Origin: Dipteronia dyeriana
Lineage: Eukaryota > Streptophyta > Magnoliopsida > Sapindales > Sapindaceae
Assembly: GCA_032871835.1 (NCBI GenBank)
Contig: CM065296.1
Location: 55,395,288 to 55,459,287 of the forward strand
Direction of reading: 5' to 3'
Length of the DNA stretch: 64,000 nt
The translations under genes and the position numbers were made by a program. This document shows positions 42,327 to 55,245 of the stretch, piece by piece (position 1 is the first letter of the stretch; each line of letters starts with the position of its first letter). The notes beneath the pieces were generated by a model that was not told the origin of the DNA, did not search any database, and worked only from the letters and a program-made list of their open reading frames with translations.

Positions 42327-44138
42327 TGTTAGGTTCTATATTTGTGTTGGATTGATTCCATAACAAAACTTCATTTCTTTGTAATGCTTAGTTACTTAAG
42401 TGGTTCGTGATGATAAGAGCTTCAAGGAAGAAAAGCAACTTCTTATGATGCAAAGTTCGTCTTCAAGAGGATTGGTACTATTCTTGGATGCTAAGGTATC
42501 GAGATTCTTCTTCCTCTTGCAAGGCGTAAGTGCACACAAACACAATTCATACATTTGTGTCCCTGTAACATAGCGTATCATTTGGTATAACATATTCACA
42601 CACTTGAAGTTGAATGCTCATGCATTTGGTATGAAAGTAACATGTTTTGGAAAATGCATGATTGGAGACTATCTCTATGTAGTTTGCATTCTTGTATGAA
42701 ATGTGTTTGTTTGTTTATATGTTTGTATAACATGGATATTAAACTTGATTTTAGTCTTATATTATTCATGTTTGAGTTTCGGTCATTTCGGTTACTCATA
42801 CTATTGATTTCGAGTTCTAAGTCAAAAGATACTACACTTTCAACTCACGTTGCATACATTGTCTTCGTCTTCATATATTGAGTGAAATTATTATTTTTTT
42901 GGTTGAGTATATTATATTTCCATGTCCGTGAGGAATTTCCAGTTTGTAATCTTCAAACATATTCAAATTCAGAGTTCGGAGGCCAAAGAACGGTCGAAGA
43001 ACGCGAGAGGAGCGCAAGGGAAGAGGTGCGATGGCACAAGCCATCACTTGGCACCTTCCCGAGATGGCACATGGCCATCTCGGCCCCAAAGCCATGCTGC
43101 CCAAAGATACCCATGCGTCATCTCGGGGAGGCACTTAGGCATGAGGGCAATTTGGTCTTTTGGTTTGTTTCTCTTTAAAACCTCTCATTCCCTCTCATTC
43201 TTTACAAGTTGAGAAAAACGAATTTGAAGAACAAGTGCATAATTTTTCTCTCAACATTTTTATTTTTGTTTTTGGGATAACTTCTTCATTTCTACTCCGA
43301 ATCACTTGATTCAAAAACCGATTTCGAGTGTCTTGAAAAGTTGTACAAACCACAAGCATTTTCAGAACCAAAGGCTGTCTAGATTTTTCGTTGTGATCAG
43401 ATCTTCAATTCGTGATTTTCATTATTGTTGGTAAAATCATCTTCTTCTTAGTTTTCTTCTTAGATCTTCTTATCGATTGATGCCTTTTGATTAAGAAGAA
43501 TGTCTAAGATGATTTTGATATCATTTTGTGTTTTGTTGATTTTATTTTCAAGTTTAGGTAGATTTGTGATAAATTGAATGATTTGTGCTAAACTTGATAA
43601 ACATGAAATTACTTCTAGAAATCTTTTGCTCTTATGCTTGATTGACTATTTGTAGTTCTAATTTCATTTTCTAAGAACTAGGCTGTGTTTCAATTGGTGT
43701 CTATATCCTCATATCTATGTTCTTAGTTGATAACATGCTTAGGTTGTCTAGATACATTTGTGATTTCTCTTGAAAGTATAATCTAGTCATCTAGTTGCAT
43801 GTCCATAAAATTTGTTGATCATCATTTTCTATGTTGAGTGCTTGTTTGCGTTTTGTATTCATGATCACTTAGATGCCTTGTAAAGAGGTAGAAAGTCTCA
43901 TATTTTAGAGTGATTCTTTGATTTGAGCAATTGGAAGTCTTAGCTAGAGTCAGGAGGACTTGGATAGCTAAGCAAGTGGAAGTCTCGACAAGAGGTGTGA
44001 GACCTCGGATTTTTGAGCAATGAAGTCTTGACTAGAGTCGGGAGGACTCGGATAGTTGAGCAAGAAGTCTTGCCTAGGGTTAGGAGGATTCAGATAGGTG
44101 AGCAAGGAATCTTCCTAGAGAAATGAGGTATTGGATAG
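42327..44138 (+). repeat. 3' LTR of the Sirevirus-like element, truncated
   Basis: Parallel to 34393-36203 of the 5' LTR with scattered differences. It ends inside the degenerate repeat array and lacks about 320 bases, including the U5 motif and terminal CA. Confidence 0.88.
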
Positions 44139-44171
44139 GAAAGGAAAAGGCTTAATGAGAACGAATTCAAC

Positions 44172-45821
44172 TTGCGTTTAGGCAATAGAGCGATGGTGTT
44201 TGCTAGTTCAGTTGGAGATATTAGAAATAGTTTAGATTCTTATAGGCATTTAGATTTAATAGACGTTTACTATGTACCTCAACTCAAGAGAAATTTAATT
44301 TCAGTTTCTTGTTTAAATAAATTTGGTTATTCGGTCACTTTTAATAAAACTTTTATTATTAGTAAGAATGACAAAATTATTTGCAAAGGTACATTGGAAA
44401 ACGGTTTATTGTATTTGCATGGAAATATCTCTCACTTGTTAGACACAAAATCAACGGAACCTAATCATAAAATGGTAAAATTATCAAAAGATGAAACCTA
44501 CCTATGGCATTTACGCTTAGGTCATATCAACCTTAATAGGATTAAAAGATTGGTATGTGACGGACCTCTAAGTGATTTAAAGGTTGATGATCTACCAACT
44601 TGTGAATCTTGTTTAGAAGGTAAAATGACCAAAAGGTCATTTACGACCAAAGGTGCAAGAGCCATCGAATGTTTAGGATTGATACACACTGATGTGTGTG
44701 GACCTATGAGCATTCAAGCTACTGGTGGATATGAGTACTTCATCACTTTCATTGATGATCACTCAAAATTTGGCTATGTGTATCTCATGTGACATAAGTC
44801 GGATGCTTTTGATATGTTCAAAGCATTTAAAGCTGAAGTAGAAAATCAGCTTGAGAAACGCATAAAAATCTTGAGGTCCGATTATGGTGTAGAATATCTA
44901 TCTGGTGAGTTTCAGCAATATCTTATTGATAATGGAATAATTTCTCAGTTTTCTGCACCAGGCACACCTCAACAAAATAGGGTGGCAAAAAGGAGAAATA
45001 GAACTCTTTTGAATATGGTTAGGTCTATGTTGAGTTATTCAACGTTCCCTAGTTCCTTTTGGGGATATGCTTTACAAACTGCCATGTATATTCTAAACGA
45101 CGTACCATCTAAGTCGGTTCCTAAAACATTGCATGAGTTGTGGACCGAGCGAAAGCCTAGTTTACAACACTTAAGGATATTTGGATGTCCTGCGCACATG
45201 TTAAAAGGAAAGATAGAAAAGATGGAGTCCCGTTCAGAAACATGCATATTTGTAGGGAATCCAAAAGGAACAAAAAGATATTATTTTTATAGTCCTTCAG
45301 ATCTTAAAGTATTTGTTTCGACAAATGCCAAATTTCTAGAAGAAGACTATATGAATAATTTTGTACTTAAAAGTAGAATTGTCCTAAATGAGCTTTTAGG
45401 AGATACAATTCCACAAGAGGTTTCGCAACGAAGCCCAATTGTAAGTTCTGTACCAACACAAGATCAACATTCTACCATACCTCGTCGTAGTGGGAGGGTT
45501 GTTAGACAACCCGAGAGATACATCGGTCTAGGAGAATCTGTAGAGAATCTTCCGGACGACGATGATCCCTATACATACAAGAAAGCAATGGAAGATGTTG
45601 ATTGTCGCCATTGGCAAAAGGCAATGCAATCCAAAATTGAATCTATGTTCAAAAATAACGTCTGGTCTTTTGTAGACTTGCCTAAAGATATAAAACTCAT
45701 CGGGTGCGAGTGGGTATACAAGAGGAAAAAAGGAATGGATGGTAAGGTGGAAACCTTTAAAGCTAGATTGGTAGCTAAAGGTTATACACAGAAGGAAGGT
45801 ATTGATTATGAATAAACCTTC
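44172..45821 (+). pseudogene. copia pre-integrase, integrase and start of RT
   Basis: 44172-44792 holds WHLRLGHINLNRIKRLV, CESCLEGK and FITFIDDHSKFGYVYLM, ending at a TGA. 44814-45815 resumes with [17 protein letters not shown], the integrase C-terminus, the linker and RT motif [19 protein letters not shown] then follows GIDYE, and the mini-gypsy begins six bases later. Confidence 0.87.
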
Positions 45822-46604
45822 TAATGAGAATCAAGAAGTCATCAAATGATCCATTGCATGTTCCGGTTGGGCCAATAACAAGGGCAAGAGCTAAGAGAAT
45901 CAAAGAAGCACTAAATGGCTTAATTCAAGACACTTTGGCTGATTTTGAATTGTTGAAGTCCAAGATAAGCACACATGAAGACCAAGGCGTAATTAAGGTC
46001 ATCAAGGCAATTGATTGAGCTGAATAAGGAAGACGTGGGCGTGTGGCACAAGCTAGTCAACTTTGACTGATTTATTTCCTTTTAATTTCCAAAGAATAAT
46101 AGTTGATTTGTTTCCCAAATTAAGGGGCTGATTTGTTTCCAAATTTAGCTTTCCAATTAGGAAGCAAGTCAATAGTTGATAGTAGTATTTATTTATTTCC
46201 TAAATTTGTTTGCATTTATTTTCATAATTGTAAGGCATTAATTGCCTAATATTTATTCCCTTTTAGGTCTTAGATATTTTTTATAAAAGGGACCAATTGA
46301 TGTAATTTGAGAAGAGATTTTGATGTGAAATAAATTTGAGAGAATTTTCTCTTTGGTTCTTCATAGAACTTGTGAACTTATCAAGGTTATACCTTGTGGC
46401 ATTCAAACCTTGACTTATCACTCACCTTCTTTCTTATTCTTGAGTGTGGCGTCTACAATTTTCTTGATACCGTTGGTTCTTATCTCCATATAGATAGCGG
46501 GTCGCGGTCTGATAATATTCTTGTTTAAAAACTTGATTAGAAAACGATCATTCGTTACCATATATTGGTTCCGGGTCTCACTGCTCTTGGTGAGGTTCAT
46601 ATCA
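45822..46604 (+). repeat. 5' LTR of the mini-gypsy element
   Basis: 783 bases; TATA-like TTATAAAAGGG near 46276. Its terminal dinucleotide is TA in place of TG. It contains an open 65-codon segment (GPITRARAKRIKEALNG). Confidence 0.93.
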
Positions 46605-46953
46605 GTTGGTATCAGAGCTTAGGCTTCTAAATAAGGTTTAATCTATCCTTGTTCTTCTTCGTCTATTTTTTTTTATCAGATCTATTACAAAAAAAAAATA
46701 ATAATCAACTTTGATATAAAAAAAATCCTGAAAAAAAAGAAAGTACATTATTTTTAGGTTGTAAAGTTGAACTTATATCAACTATTTCTTTTTCTTTTCT
46801 TGATTCCAAGCATTGATATAACACAAAATAATATGTCTTTCAAAAGTGATTCATCAGACAAAGATAAAAGAGGGGAACCATATTTCATGGTTCAGACTAT
46901 CAACAACATTATGGTAAAGATTCGAGGACGAATCCTTTTGAAGTGAGGGGGAA

Positions 46954-47736
46954 TGATGAGAATCAAGAAGTCATCAAATGATCCATTGCATGTTCCAGTT
47001 GAGCCAATTACAAGGGCAAGAGCTAAGAGAATCAAAGAAGCACTAAATGGCTTAATTCAAGACACTTTTGCTGATTTTGAATTGTTGAAGTCCAAGATAA
47101 GCACACATGAAGACCAAGGCGTAATTAAGGTCATCAAGGCAATTGATTGAGCCGAATAAGGAAGACGTGGGTGTGCGGCACAAGCTAGTCAACTTTGGCT
47201 GATTTATTTCCTTTTAATTTCCAAAGAATAATAGTTGATTTGTTTCCTAAATTAAGGGGCTGATTTGTTTCCAGATTTAGCTTTCCAATTAGGAAGCAAG
47301 TCAATAGTTGCTAGTAGTATTTATTTATTTCCTAAATTTGTTTGCATTTATTTTCATAATTGTAAGGCATTAATTGCCTAATATTTATTCCCTTTTAGGT
47401 CTTAGATATTTTTTATAAAAGGGACCAATTGATGTAATTTGAGAAGACATTTTGATGTGAAATAAATTTTAGAGAATTTTCTCTTTGGTTCTTCATAGAA
47501 CTTGTGAACTTATCAAGGTTCTACCTTGTGGCATTCAAACCTTGACTTATCACTCACCTTCTTTCTTATTCTTGAGTGTGGCGTCTACAACTTTTTTGAT
47601 ACCGTTGGTTCTTACCTCTTTATAGGTAACGGGTCGCGGTCCGATAACGTTCTTGTTTATAAACTTGGTTAGAAAACGATCATTCGTTACCATATATTGG
47701 TTCCGGGTCTCACTGTGCTTGGTGAGGTTCATATCA
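46954..47736 (+). repeat. 3' LTR of the mini-gypsy element
   Basis: 783 bases, TGATGAGAATCAAG ... GGTTCATATCA; the same length as the 5' LTR, with roughly two dozen differences by eye. Confidence 0.93.
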
Positions 47737-47741
47737 CCTTC

Positions 47742-49050
47742 TCTCCTGTGGCCATGCTTAAATCCATTAGGATACTCTTATCCATTGCGGCATCTCTAGA
47801 CCTAGAGATTTGGCAAATGGACGTCAAGACAACTTTCCTTAATGGAAGTCTTGACGAAAGCATCTATATGACGCAACCAGAAGGATTCATTGAAAAAGGC
47901 CAATAGGAAAGGGTAAGCAAGTTGCAAAGATCCATATATGGATTGAAGCAAGCATCCAGATCCTAGATCATAAGGTTCGATCAAGCCGTAAAAGGTTTTG
48001 AATTCATTCAAAAGCTTGATGAACCTTGTGTATACAAAAGGATTAGTTGGTTTTCCTAGTTCTTTACGTTGATGATAAACTACTCATCAGAAGCGATGTA
48101 GGTGTATTGACATCAATAAAAGAATAGTTAGTAAAACAATTTGATATGAAGGACTTAGGAGAAGTAAGTTATATTCTTGGTATCCAAGTTATAAGGGATA
48201 GAAAGAATAGAACGATTGCATTATCCCAAGCTTCATACATAGATAAAATCTTGTCTAGGTTTTCCATGCAAGATTCCAAGAAAGGTATGTTACCTTCAGA
48301 CATGGAATCAAACTTTCTAAGGAATAAGTTCCTAAGAATGAAAATGAAGAGCAATTCATGAGAAGGATTCCATATGCTTCGACAGTAGGAAGTCTCATGT
48401 ATGCAATGCTCTTTACTATACCAGATATTTGTTTTGCTGTGGGTATAGTTAGCAGGTTTCAATCGAAGCCTGGTCTTGATCACTGGACGATAGTCAAGCA
48501 TATTTTCAAGTATCTTAGGAGAATGAGAGATTATATGCTTGTATACTCTGGAGGGGATTTAATTCCCATTGGGTATACAGATTCTGATTTTCAATCCGAT
48601 TCTGACTCCAGGAGATCAACATCAGGATCTGTGCTTACTATTGGAGGAAGGGTAGTCTTATGGAGGAGTATCAAGCAGTCTTGTATTGCCGATTCCAGCA
48701 TGTTGCCGCATGCTAGGCTGCTAATGAGGCTGTTTGGCTCTGCCAATTCTTGATTGACTTGGAAGTGGTTCCTGATGCGAATGAGCAGATCACTATCAAT
48801 TGTGACAATAATGGAGCAGTGGCTAATTCGTGAGAACCAAGAAGTCATAAGAGAGGGAAACACATTGAAAGAAAGTATCACATTCTAAGGGAAATTATGC
48901 ATAGGGGTAATGTGACGATAACCAAGATCGCGCCAGCAGAAAATCTAGCGGATCCCTTTACAAAGGCTCTTCCTCAAAAGAGTTTTGATGGGCATCTAGA
49001 GATTATGGGGATTAGAGATATGACACATTTTCTATAGAGCAAGTGGGAGA
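47742..49050 (+). pseudogene. copia RT (rest) and RNase H, broken
   Basis: Resumes at SPVAMLKSIRILLSIAASLD, then WQMDVKTTFLNG, SIYGLKQAS and a degraded catalytic loop (LYVDD-like at about 48060-48080). RNase H shows GYTDSDFQSDSDSRRSTSGS, WRSIKQSCIADSSM and, near the end, NLADPFTKALPQKSFDG. Several stops and frame shifts. It ends 30 bases before the LTR. Confidence 0.85.
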
Positions 49051-49051
49051 T

Positions 49052-51523
49052 TGTTAGGATTATGCTCGATAGCAAGAGTCTAATATTGTAATTAACAATC
49101 GTTTCATATGAATAAAGTGATTTCTAGTTTAATAAATCTTATAGTATTTATAGTTTAATTATTATAATTATCAAAAGTAAATAATCATAAGGTCAAAAGA
49201 CTATGAAAAAAGAAGAATTGTTCATACATCTAGATATGTATGAGATAGACACAATTCTTTAGTTAGTCTTGAATATTATTCACAACTTAAGATAGAAGGT
49301 TGAGCGCCTTTATCTTGTCAAAGTTGTAGATTCTTTTGATAGCATTTGAATGAGATCAAATGTGTTATGATGAGTCTAAAATCATCAAAGTGTGGTGTCT
49401 TTGGGCAAAAAAATCTAGTGCACTCGGTGCATTGAATAGGATCAAAATGAAATACTTTATCTAGAACCGTCAATGGATAAAAGTTTTCATTTGAAGACAA
49501 TCGGAGAATCTATCTCAATCTTGAGATAAATGATGGACTTATGGTTGCAAGTGTTATCATTTGAGTTATCAATGAGTACGACTATATAGCATAGTCTATC
49601 CTCGATAGTTTGATGGTATTCATTTGTTAATCGATAGAGGACTTCATTTATAGATATGGATATCGTGGCTTCATTTATTGAATGAGAGTAGAATACCATC
49701 ATATGGATGTTTTGAGGTATTGGATATTAAATCTTAACGTTAAGTTTTCAATATTGTCTATTGAAACATGGCTTCTATACAAGTCAAAAATATCCAAGTT
49801 CAAAATGTGGTCATATGAGTAAATATGGTAACTTGGAGAGCTATAGGCGGTCTATGAGCTATTGGCAATTACTGGTATTCTTCACGAGGATACATTTTCT
49901 CCAATAAGGTTTTCTAGGGTATGAGTGAGTGACATCAACTTATTCTATTTTTATTTAAGAGTTCAATTTTAGTTCTTTAGTGGTATGAACTAAAATTAAA
50001 TAGATCGAACCTAAGTGAATCATTTGTTGATTGTGATTGGGTTGTGTCTATTGGAGCTTAAATTTAGATAGTCTACCAAGATCCCCAATCCACACGAACT
50101 TGCATGGATCACTTGATATATTCTACCGGACCAATTTAGGGGTCCATCTTGAATTGTATTAAGGCATGATAACTTGTTTCTTTTTGTAAGAATAGGTCTA
50201 GTTCACATGTGGACTTTTTATTAAGATCCAATGGATTTAATAAAATAAGAAAAATAATATATGACCCTTATATATGGTATGGGCGGCAAAGGCTATTGAG
50301 AAATAGCTTAAGTATATTATATTATTTTATTATTTAATTAAATAGAAATTAATTAATTTGTTGATTAATTAATTATTTAATTAAAAGTCAAAATCTTTTT
50401 CCTAGTAGGATATGGTCTCCTAAAACTATACTATTGTTGGTTGTATAGTTAATGTTAAAGACTATATTTGATAAGCAGATAAATAAAAAGGAATTATTTG
50501 TCTAATCAAATTAAGAAGTCTTTAATATGGTTACAAATACACTATTCAGTTGGATTAGGAGTCTTGGTGTATGAAAGAATTCTTTTTGGAAAAGGATTCT
50601 TGGTCACCAAGTAAAACTACTTAGTGGTAGAATTCTTCTTTGAAAAGGATTCATAACCACCAAGTTAATCTACCTAAGGATAGGATTCTTGTCCATCAAG
50701 TTATCCTTCTTAGGAAAGAATAAACTCTCCTAATCTACATCAAAGAAGTAAAATTCTGCCAACACATATGCAATATGGGAGAGGATAGATTTCCTTTAGA
50801 TAAGGATTCTAACTACCAAATAAATCCACCTAAGGAAAGGATTCTTGCAAATCAAGTAAATCCTTCTTAGAAGAGGATTTATGATCCTATATATGTGCAT
50901 GAGAATTTCGGCCAGCCCTAAGGCAATTAGAGGTGAATTTCGGCCAGCCCCATTTTTCTTAGTGAAGAATTCGGCCATCATAGGAATTTTGAGGGAGAAA
51001 AATCTGATTTTACTCTAGACAAAATTCATTCATCTCTAAACAATAGTGTGTGAATTCGGCCAAGTAGAGAAAAAAGGGGAACATTTTTGTTTTCGATAGT
51101 ATACTAATATACTTTACATCAAAAGGGTTTTGTGTACAACATCGAATCAAGGATCACGCTAGTTTTAATCAAATTGATTGATAATTCACAAGTGACCAGA
51201 CGTTCTTGGATTTTTCTCTTGGACGATATTTGTAACTAACAAAGAAAAGATTTTGCTTTGTCTCCATCCTCAAGTATACAATAAAAAGTAAGGGAGCACA
51301 CACTCCAAGGTGATTCACATTAGTGATTGGATTGGAAGATCTTGCGGAATCAATTCGGCGCTTGTTCAATCATTACGAGAAAAAAGTACGATACTTTTAT
51401 ATACATCAATTAATCTAGGGTTAAGGTTCTCGTTGCATAAAGGGAATTTTATTTATTTATACGCAAACCCTAATTTCGTTTTTATCACACTTTCGTTGCG
51501 TTTTGAACTTGTTTTTCCCTGCA
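49052..51523 (+). repeat. 3' LTR of the plus-strand copia element
   Basis: Preceded by AAGTGGGAGAT (polypurine tract). It begins TGTTAGGATTATGCTCGATAG and ends TTTTTCCCTGCA. About 2.47 kb, unusually long for a copia LTR. The inner sequence includes repeated blocks such as AAGGATTC...CCACCAAGT (50570-50870). The end was set by comparison with the solo LTR at 60267-62631. Confidence 0.88.
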
Positions 51524-52305
51524 CATGCAACGTTCAATATTTAAAGATTTTCCATCCTTGAAATTTGTTTTCATTTTTCTAGTTAGGATTTTTTTTTAAT
51601 TTTAGCAATTCTGAGATTTTCATGATAGTTTTGCAGTTATGAATAAAAACCCGACACGGGATTCCGGAAATCTGAGCATATGATAATAAGAACATATAAA
51701 AGAGTTGAGAAAGATAATAAGAACATGTAAAAAAAGATGAGCAAAATAATATGGAATTTATTGCATAATAAAATAAAATGCCCGGGGCCATTAATTTGGC
51801 AAAATCCCCGAATGGGCGGAGAAGCTCAAAGGAGCATGCCAGCCAAGCAAGGTCAATCGACCTTAGCCAAAAGGTAAACCCGACACACCAGATTATGAAA
51901 AAATGCTCAGGGTATCGTCGGGAAAATCCCGATGAGTTGCGCACTTGTGTTGAGCAATTCAATGCTTAACGATTCGGTAAAACCTTGTGCAAACAAAACT
52001 AGGAGACATCTTCAGTGACTTGCGTAAGGACACAAACGTATGATCGTGGTGAGCCTTGATGTAATGTTTGGGCACCAACCAAGTTATGAAGTACAAGTAT
52101 AAATCTACTTGCTTGTTTCGAGATGACTCGGTTAATAATATTAGCCAGTTTAATAAGATACTCGGCACATGAAATTGCGTTAGCTAGTTTAATAAGATAC
52201 TAGGCGTTTAAAGAGTCGTTCAGACAAGAATGTTAGCCAGTTAAATAAGATAACGGTTAGCAAAAAATGGAATTTTATTAATCAAATAAATCTTTACAAA
52301 TACGC
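51524..52305 (-). other. Tat element non-coding segment
   Basis: Sequence between the copia LTR and the antisense ORF. It contains three imperfect repeats around GTTAGCCAGTTTAATAAGAT (52140-52255). No gene. Confidence 0.55.
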
Positions 52306-55245
52306 CTAAGGTGGGGCTGAAGATTTGGAACCGTTGCCAATACTCGGATCAGGCACCATCTCATACTCATAAAGGAGACTCTTATTCGAAGGCCAGTCGA
52401 TTGAGTCAACCGAGTCATCCATCCATTCACTGTAATCGTTCCAGGGACCGGTCCAATATAAGGTTTTGACCCACCACACCAGTCTCATAACTAGCATAAA
52501 ATGTCGAAAGAAAATGCTCGGATGGAACTTCTAAATGCATAGGATGGGGTTCTTTGCCTCGACTGCAACAGTAAGATCTCAACTCCCTCATTTGAGTCCG
52601 AAGAGACTCTAAGGACCGATCCACATGGTTATTTATGGATAATTCCCAATAAGCCGGAGCTCTATCAGTTGCCCGGTTCTTTACATTGAAGAACTCACCT
52701 ACCAAAACCAATCCTCGTTGAAACTCCATAAGGAGCAGAGCATCGTAAGCCGGGGACCTTTTAAAGCGATCAACCCCTTCCACTTCAAGTTCCAGCTTGG
52801 CTTCCTTTGAAAGAGACTCGATCGTCAAGGCCTGGCGCTCAAGGTCTTCAATTTTACGTTCATAGAAAAAATTTACCGGTTCAGCTTCTTGTTCAGCTCA
52901 AAGCATAGACTCCTGGGCAACGGAGAGTAAGCTTTCCACATATTTAGCCTTTTCTTCCACAACAAAGGTCTTCTCCTCGGCCTCCATCTGTTTAGCCAAA
53001 CAATGATCGACAAATTCTTAGGTAGAATAAACCTCCATTTGATAGGCCACCTTAATTCGAGTACGGTAGTCCTCACTCTCCTTCAACTAAGCTTCAGGAT
53101 GCCTTATCCATTCATCTTGATGTTGTTGCATCTCAGCGAACTCAGCAACCACCTACAGGGAAGAGTAGGTTAAGAATCTAAGTCAATGAGCACTAAGAAA
53201 AAGTTTGGGACCAAAGACTTACGTAGCTCGCACTGTTGAAAATGTTTTGGAGACGATCTGTAGGGGAACCATTCCTGAAGCGGCTCCAATGGTTGTCCCC
53301 GATAAAATCCCGACAAGATGATATCGTCCTCAACATATCTTATGGGTGGGACACGTAGGATTACCCGAGGATCTTACTCCCGCATGCTCGACTTCAGTGG
53401 GTAAAGAATCCTCCTAGTTCAGATTGTCCAAAGTTTTTACTCCTCCCGAAGACGCTTCAGTCTGGGAACTCGGGGAAACTTTAGCATCGGCGTCATCGTC
53501 ACTAGATTTTACAAATGACACCACCCGAGAAACTTTTTGAGGACGAGCAAGAGAATCATCTACCTTCTTTTTATTGACCCGCGTATGGTGGAAGCCGAGG
53601 TCAGCCACATGATCTTCTTGATCTTCAATAATATCTTGGTAGGATTCAAAAAGATCTGGATGAAGGTTAACCTGCTCATCATGGGGTACCCTAACTCCTT
53701 CCTCAACACCAACAGAGAACTGCTCGGCGGGAACTTCATTGACCAGATAGCTAGGCTCACCAGACAGTGCACCACTAGGATGCTCTTCCTGTCTACTTTC
53801 ATCTTCATACGTCCTCTGAGCATTGTCAGCTCCAATAGGACCACTTGGACCACCTGATTCCCTCATGGTTGGCTGAATGACCTTTTTAGGAGTATCTTCA
53901 GTAAATCGCTCATCTGCTTCATCAGAATCTTCATCAGACTCATCATCAGGTGAAACAATCCCTTTCTTATTTTTACGAGAAGCTTCCTTGTGACTCGCTT
54001 TTCATCTGGATGTCGCAGACGATGTCCAAGTCATACGCTAAACACAAATGAGTTAGAAAAGAGAACAAAATGAGTAAAATGCAAACGAGAAAAAATTCTA
54101 CTTACAACGTTTGCGATAATCCGAAATCTAAGAAGCCGAGAGCTATCATTTTCTTCTCATCAAAAGGATAGGACTTGCTTCTCTTCTCCAGAATGCTCGC
54201 GGCCGCCCGAGCAAGGTTAGTCAACTCGGCATTAGTGTTAGTAGACCTAGACGTGTTCCAACAATCGAGAGAGTAAGAGAAACGGGGAACCTTTAACACT
54301 TCCCGATCTTCCCCAACTGGGAGCTCAATCTCAAGTCCCTGGCACCCTCTGGTAAAAAACCAGCTATTCTTCCAGTGCTTGTTTGAGATAGGAACACCCC
54401 ACATAAAGCCTTTTTTCTTGGCGTCCAAAGAAATAGCAACCCCTCGATTCACCTTTTCACCCCTTAGGAATTCAACTATCTGGCTGGCTGGATAGAAGAA
54501 AGTAAGTTCCTGTCCGACCAGATTGCCTTAGAGTATAAAAGTGTCTAATTTCACGAGGAAAAGATGGTGGCAAGTTCATTCGGCTCCATATGTGCCACAT
54601 ACACATCAGGGTCCTATAGTTGTTTGGGGCAAGCTAGGCTGGAGAAATCCCCACCTCAGCAAGAAACCAAGCAATGAAAGGCTAAAGGGGCAGAGTCACC
54701 CCACAACAGAGCATGGATCCATAAATCACTAATATGCCCGAAGGAGGGTTCCACGCAGCTCTATTGCCAACAAGAGCCATTAAAACCGAATCATCCAGAT
54801 CAAATCGGGCATGATACTTTACGATTTCTGCTTCCCCGACCACGTTCGGCTCGGCATCATATGCACTCGGGAAATCAAGTGAGAAAGGAATTCGAAATGC
54901 ATTGTGCTCCTCTTCAACATCCTTCTCATCAACTACTTGCCTTCCAATCTGAATACCACTTGAACCATGTTTGTGAACCATAATGTTACTCTGATGCTTT
55001 CTTATTCTAGATCGTAGAGGAACCTTGTGATCAGAAACAAAAGACACATAACATGAAGAAGATTTAGAGCTAGAACTTAAACGAACATCAGGAAAAAGTC
55101 TGGAAACATCAACGTTTAGAAATAAGGGCTCATCAGGGGGAGTTTCCCCTAATAACCTACGAACACAGGAAACTAATTGAAAATTTTCACGCTCAAGCGC
55201 TTCGAAAGCTATTACAAAAAGGTGCTGTCGTGAAACAGGATCCAT
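52306..55245 (-). pseudogene. Antisense extra ORF of the Tat-like element, broken
   Basis: Transcribed opposite to the element, upstream of its 3' LTR. The first piece (54682-55245, 187 codons) opens MDPVSRQHLFVIAFEALERE and is acidic and serine-rich. The middle (54102-54660) resembles the plant 'putative gypsy type transposon' domain (GVPISNKHWKNSWFF, TRGCQGLEIELPVGEDREVL). 53414-53866 is a disordered acidic linker (GAPSGEPSY-like, EDQEDHVADLGFH). 52427-52828 is likely coiled-coil (LSKEAKLELEVEGVDRF). At least three frame breaks. Antisense ORFs at this position are known in Tat elements; their function is unknown. Confidence 0.7.

Larger units (their letters stand above)
34393..44138 (+). 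mobile_element. Sirevirus-like Ty1/copia element, 3' LTR truncated
   Basis: 5' LTR 34393-36520, primer site at 36523, gag and pol remnants (36571-40947), a 1.4 kb non-coding 3' region with repeated polypurine tracts, and a 3' LTR from 42327 that breaks off at about 44138. The long LTR, the gag coiled-coil segment and multiple PPTs fit the Sirevirus (Maximus/SIRE) lineage. The left flank is GGAAG; the matching right TSD is lost with the LTR end. Confidence 0.88.
45822..47736 (+). mobile_element. Non-autonomous mini-gypsy element with both LTRs
   Basis: 1915 bases with two 783-base LTRs (45822-46604 and 46954-47736) around only 349 bases. It has a Met-tRNA primer site (46607), a gag start (MSFKSDSSDKDKRGEP, about 46830) joined to the end of a pol frame (IRGRILL in one frame, the DSRTNPF motif in the other), and a polypurine tract GAGGGGGAA (46945-46953). 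It is flanked by CCTTC at 45817-45821 and 47737-47741. The left LTR begins TA instead of TG. It must depend on another element's proteins. Confidence 0.95.
44139..51523 (+). mobile_element. Ty1/copia element, plus strand, 5' truncated
   Basis: Starts abruptly between gag and pre-integrase, fused to the truncated Sirevirus-like LTR, and runs through integrase, RT and RNase H to a full 3' LTR ending at 51523. It is the same family as the copy at 51-5622. A mini-gypsy element splits its RT region (45822-47736). No 5' LTR or gag is left, so no TSD. Confidence 0.9.

Noticed and set aside
53537..53857. A 106-codon plus-strand frame in the Tat element
   Set aside because: Shadow of the antisense ORF region, with no recognisable domain.
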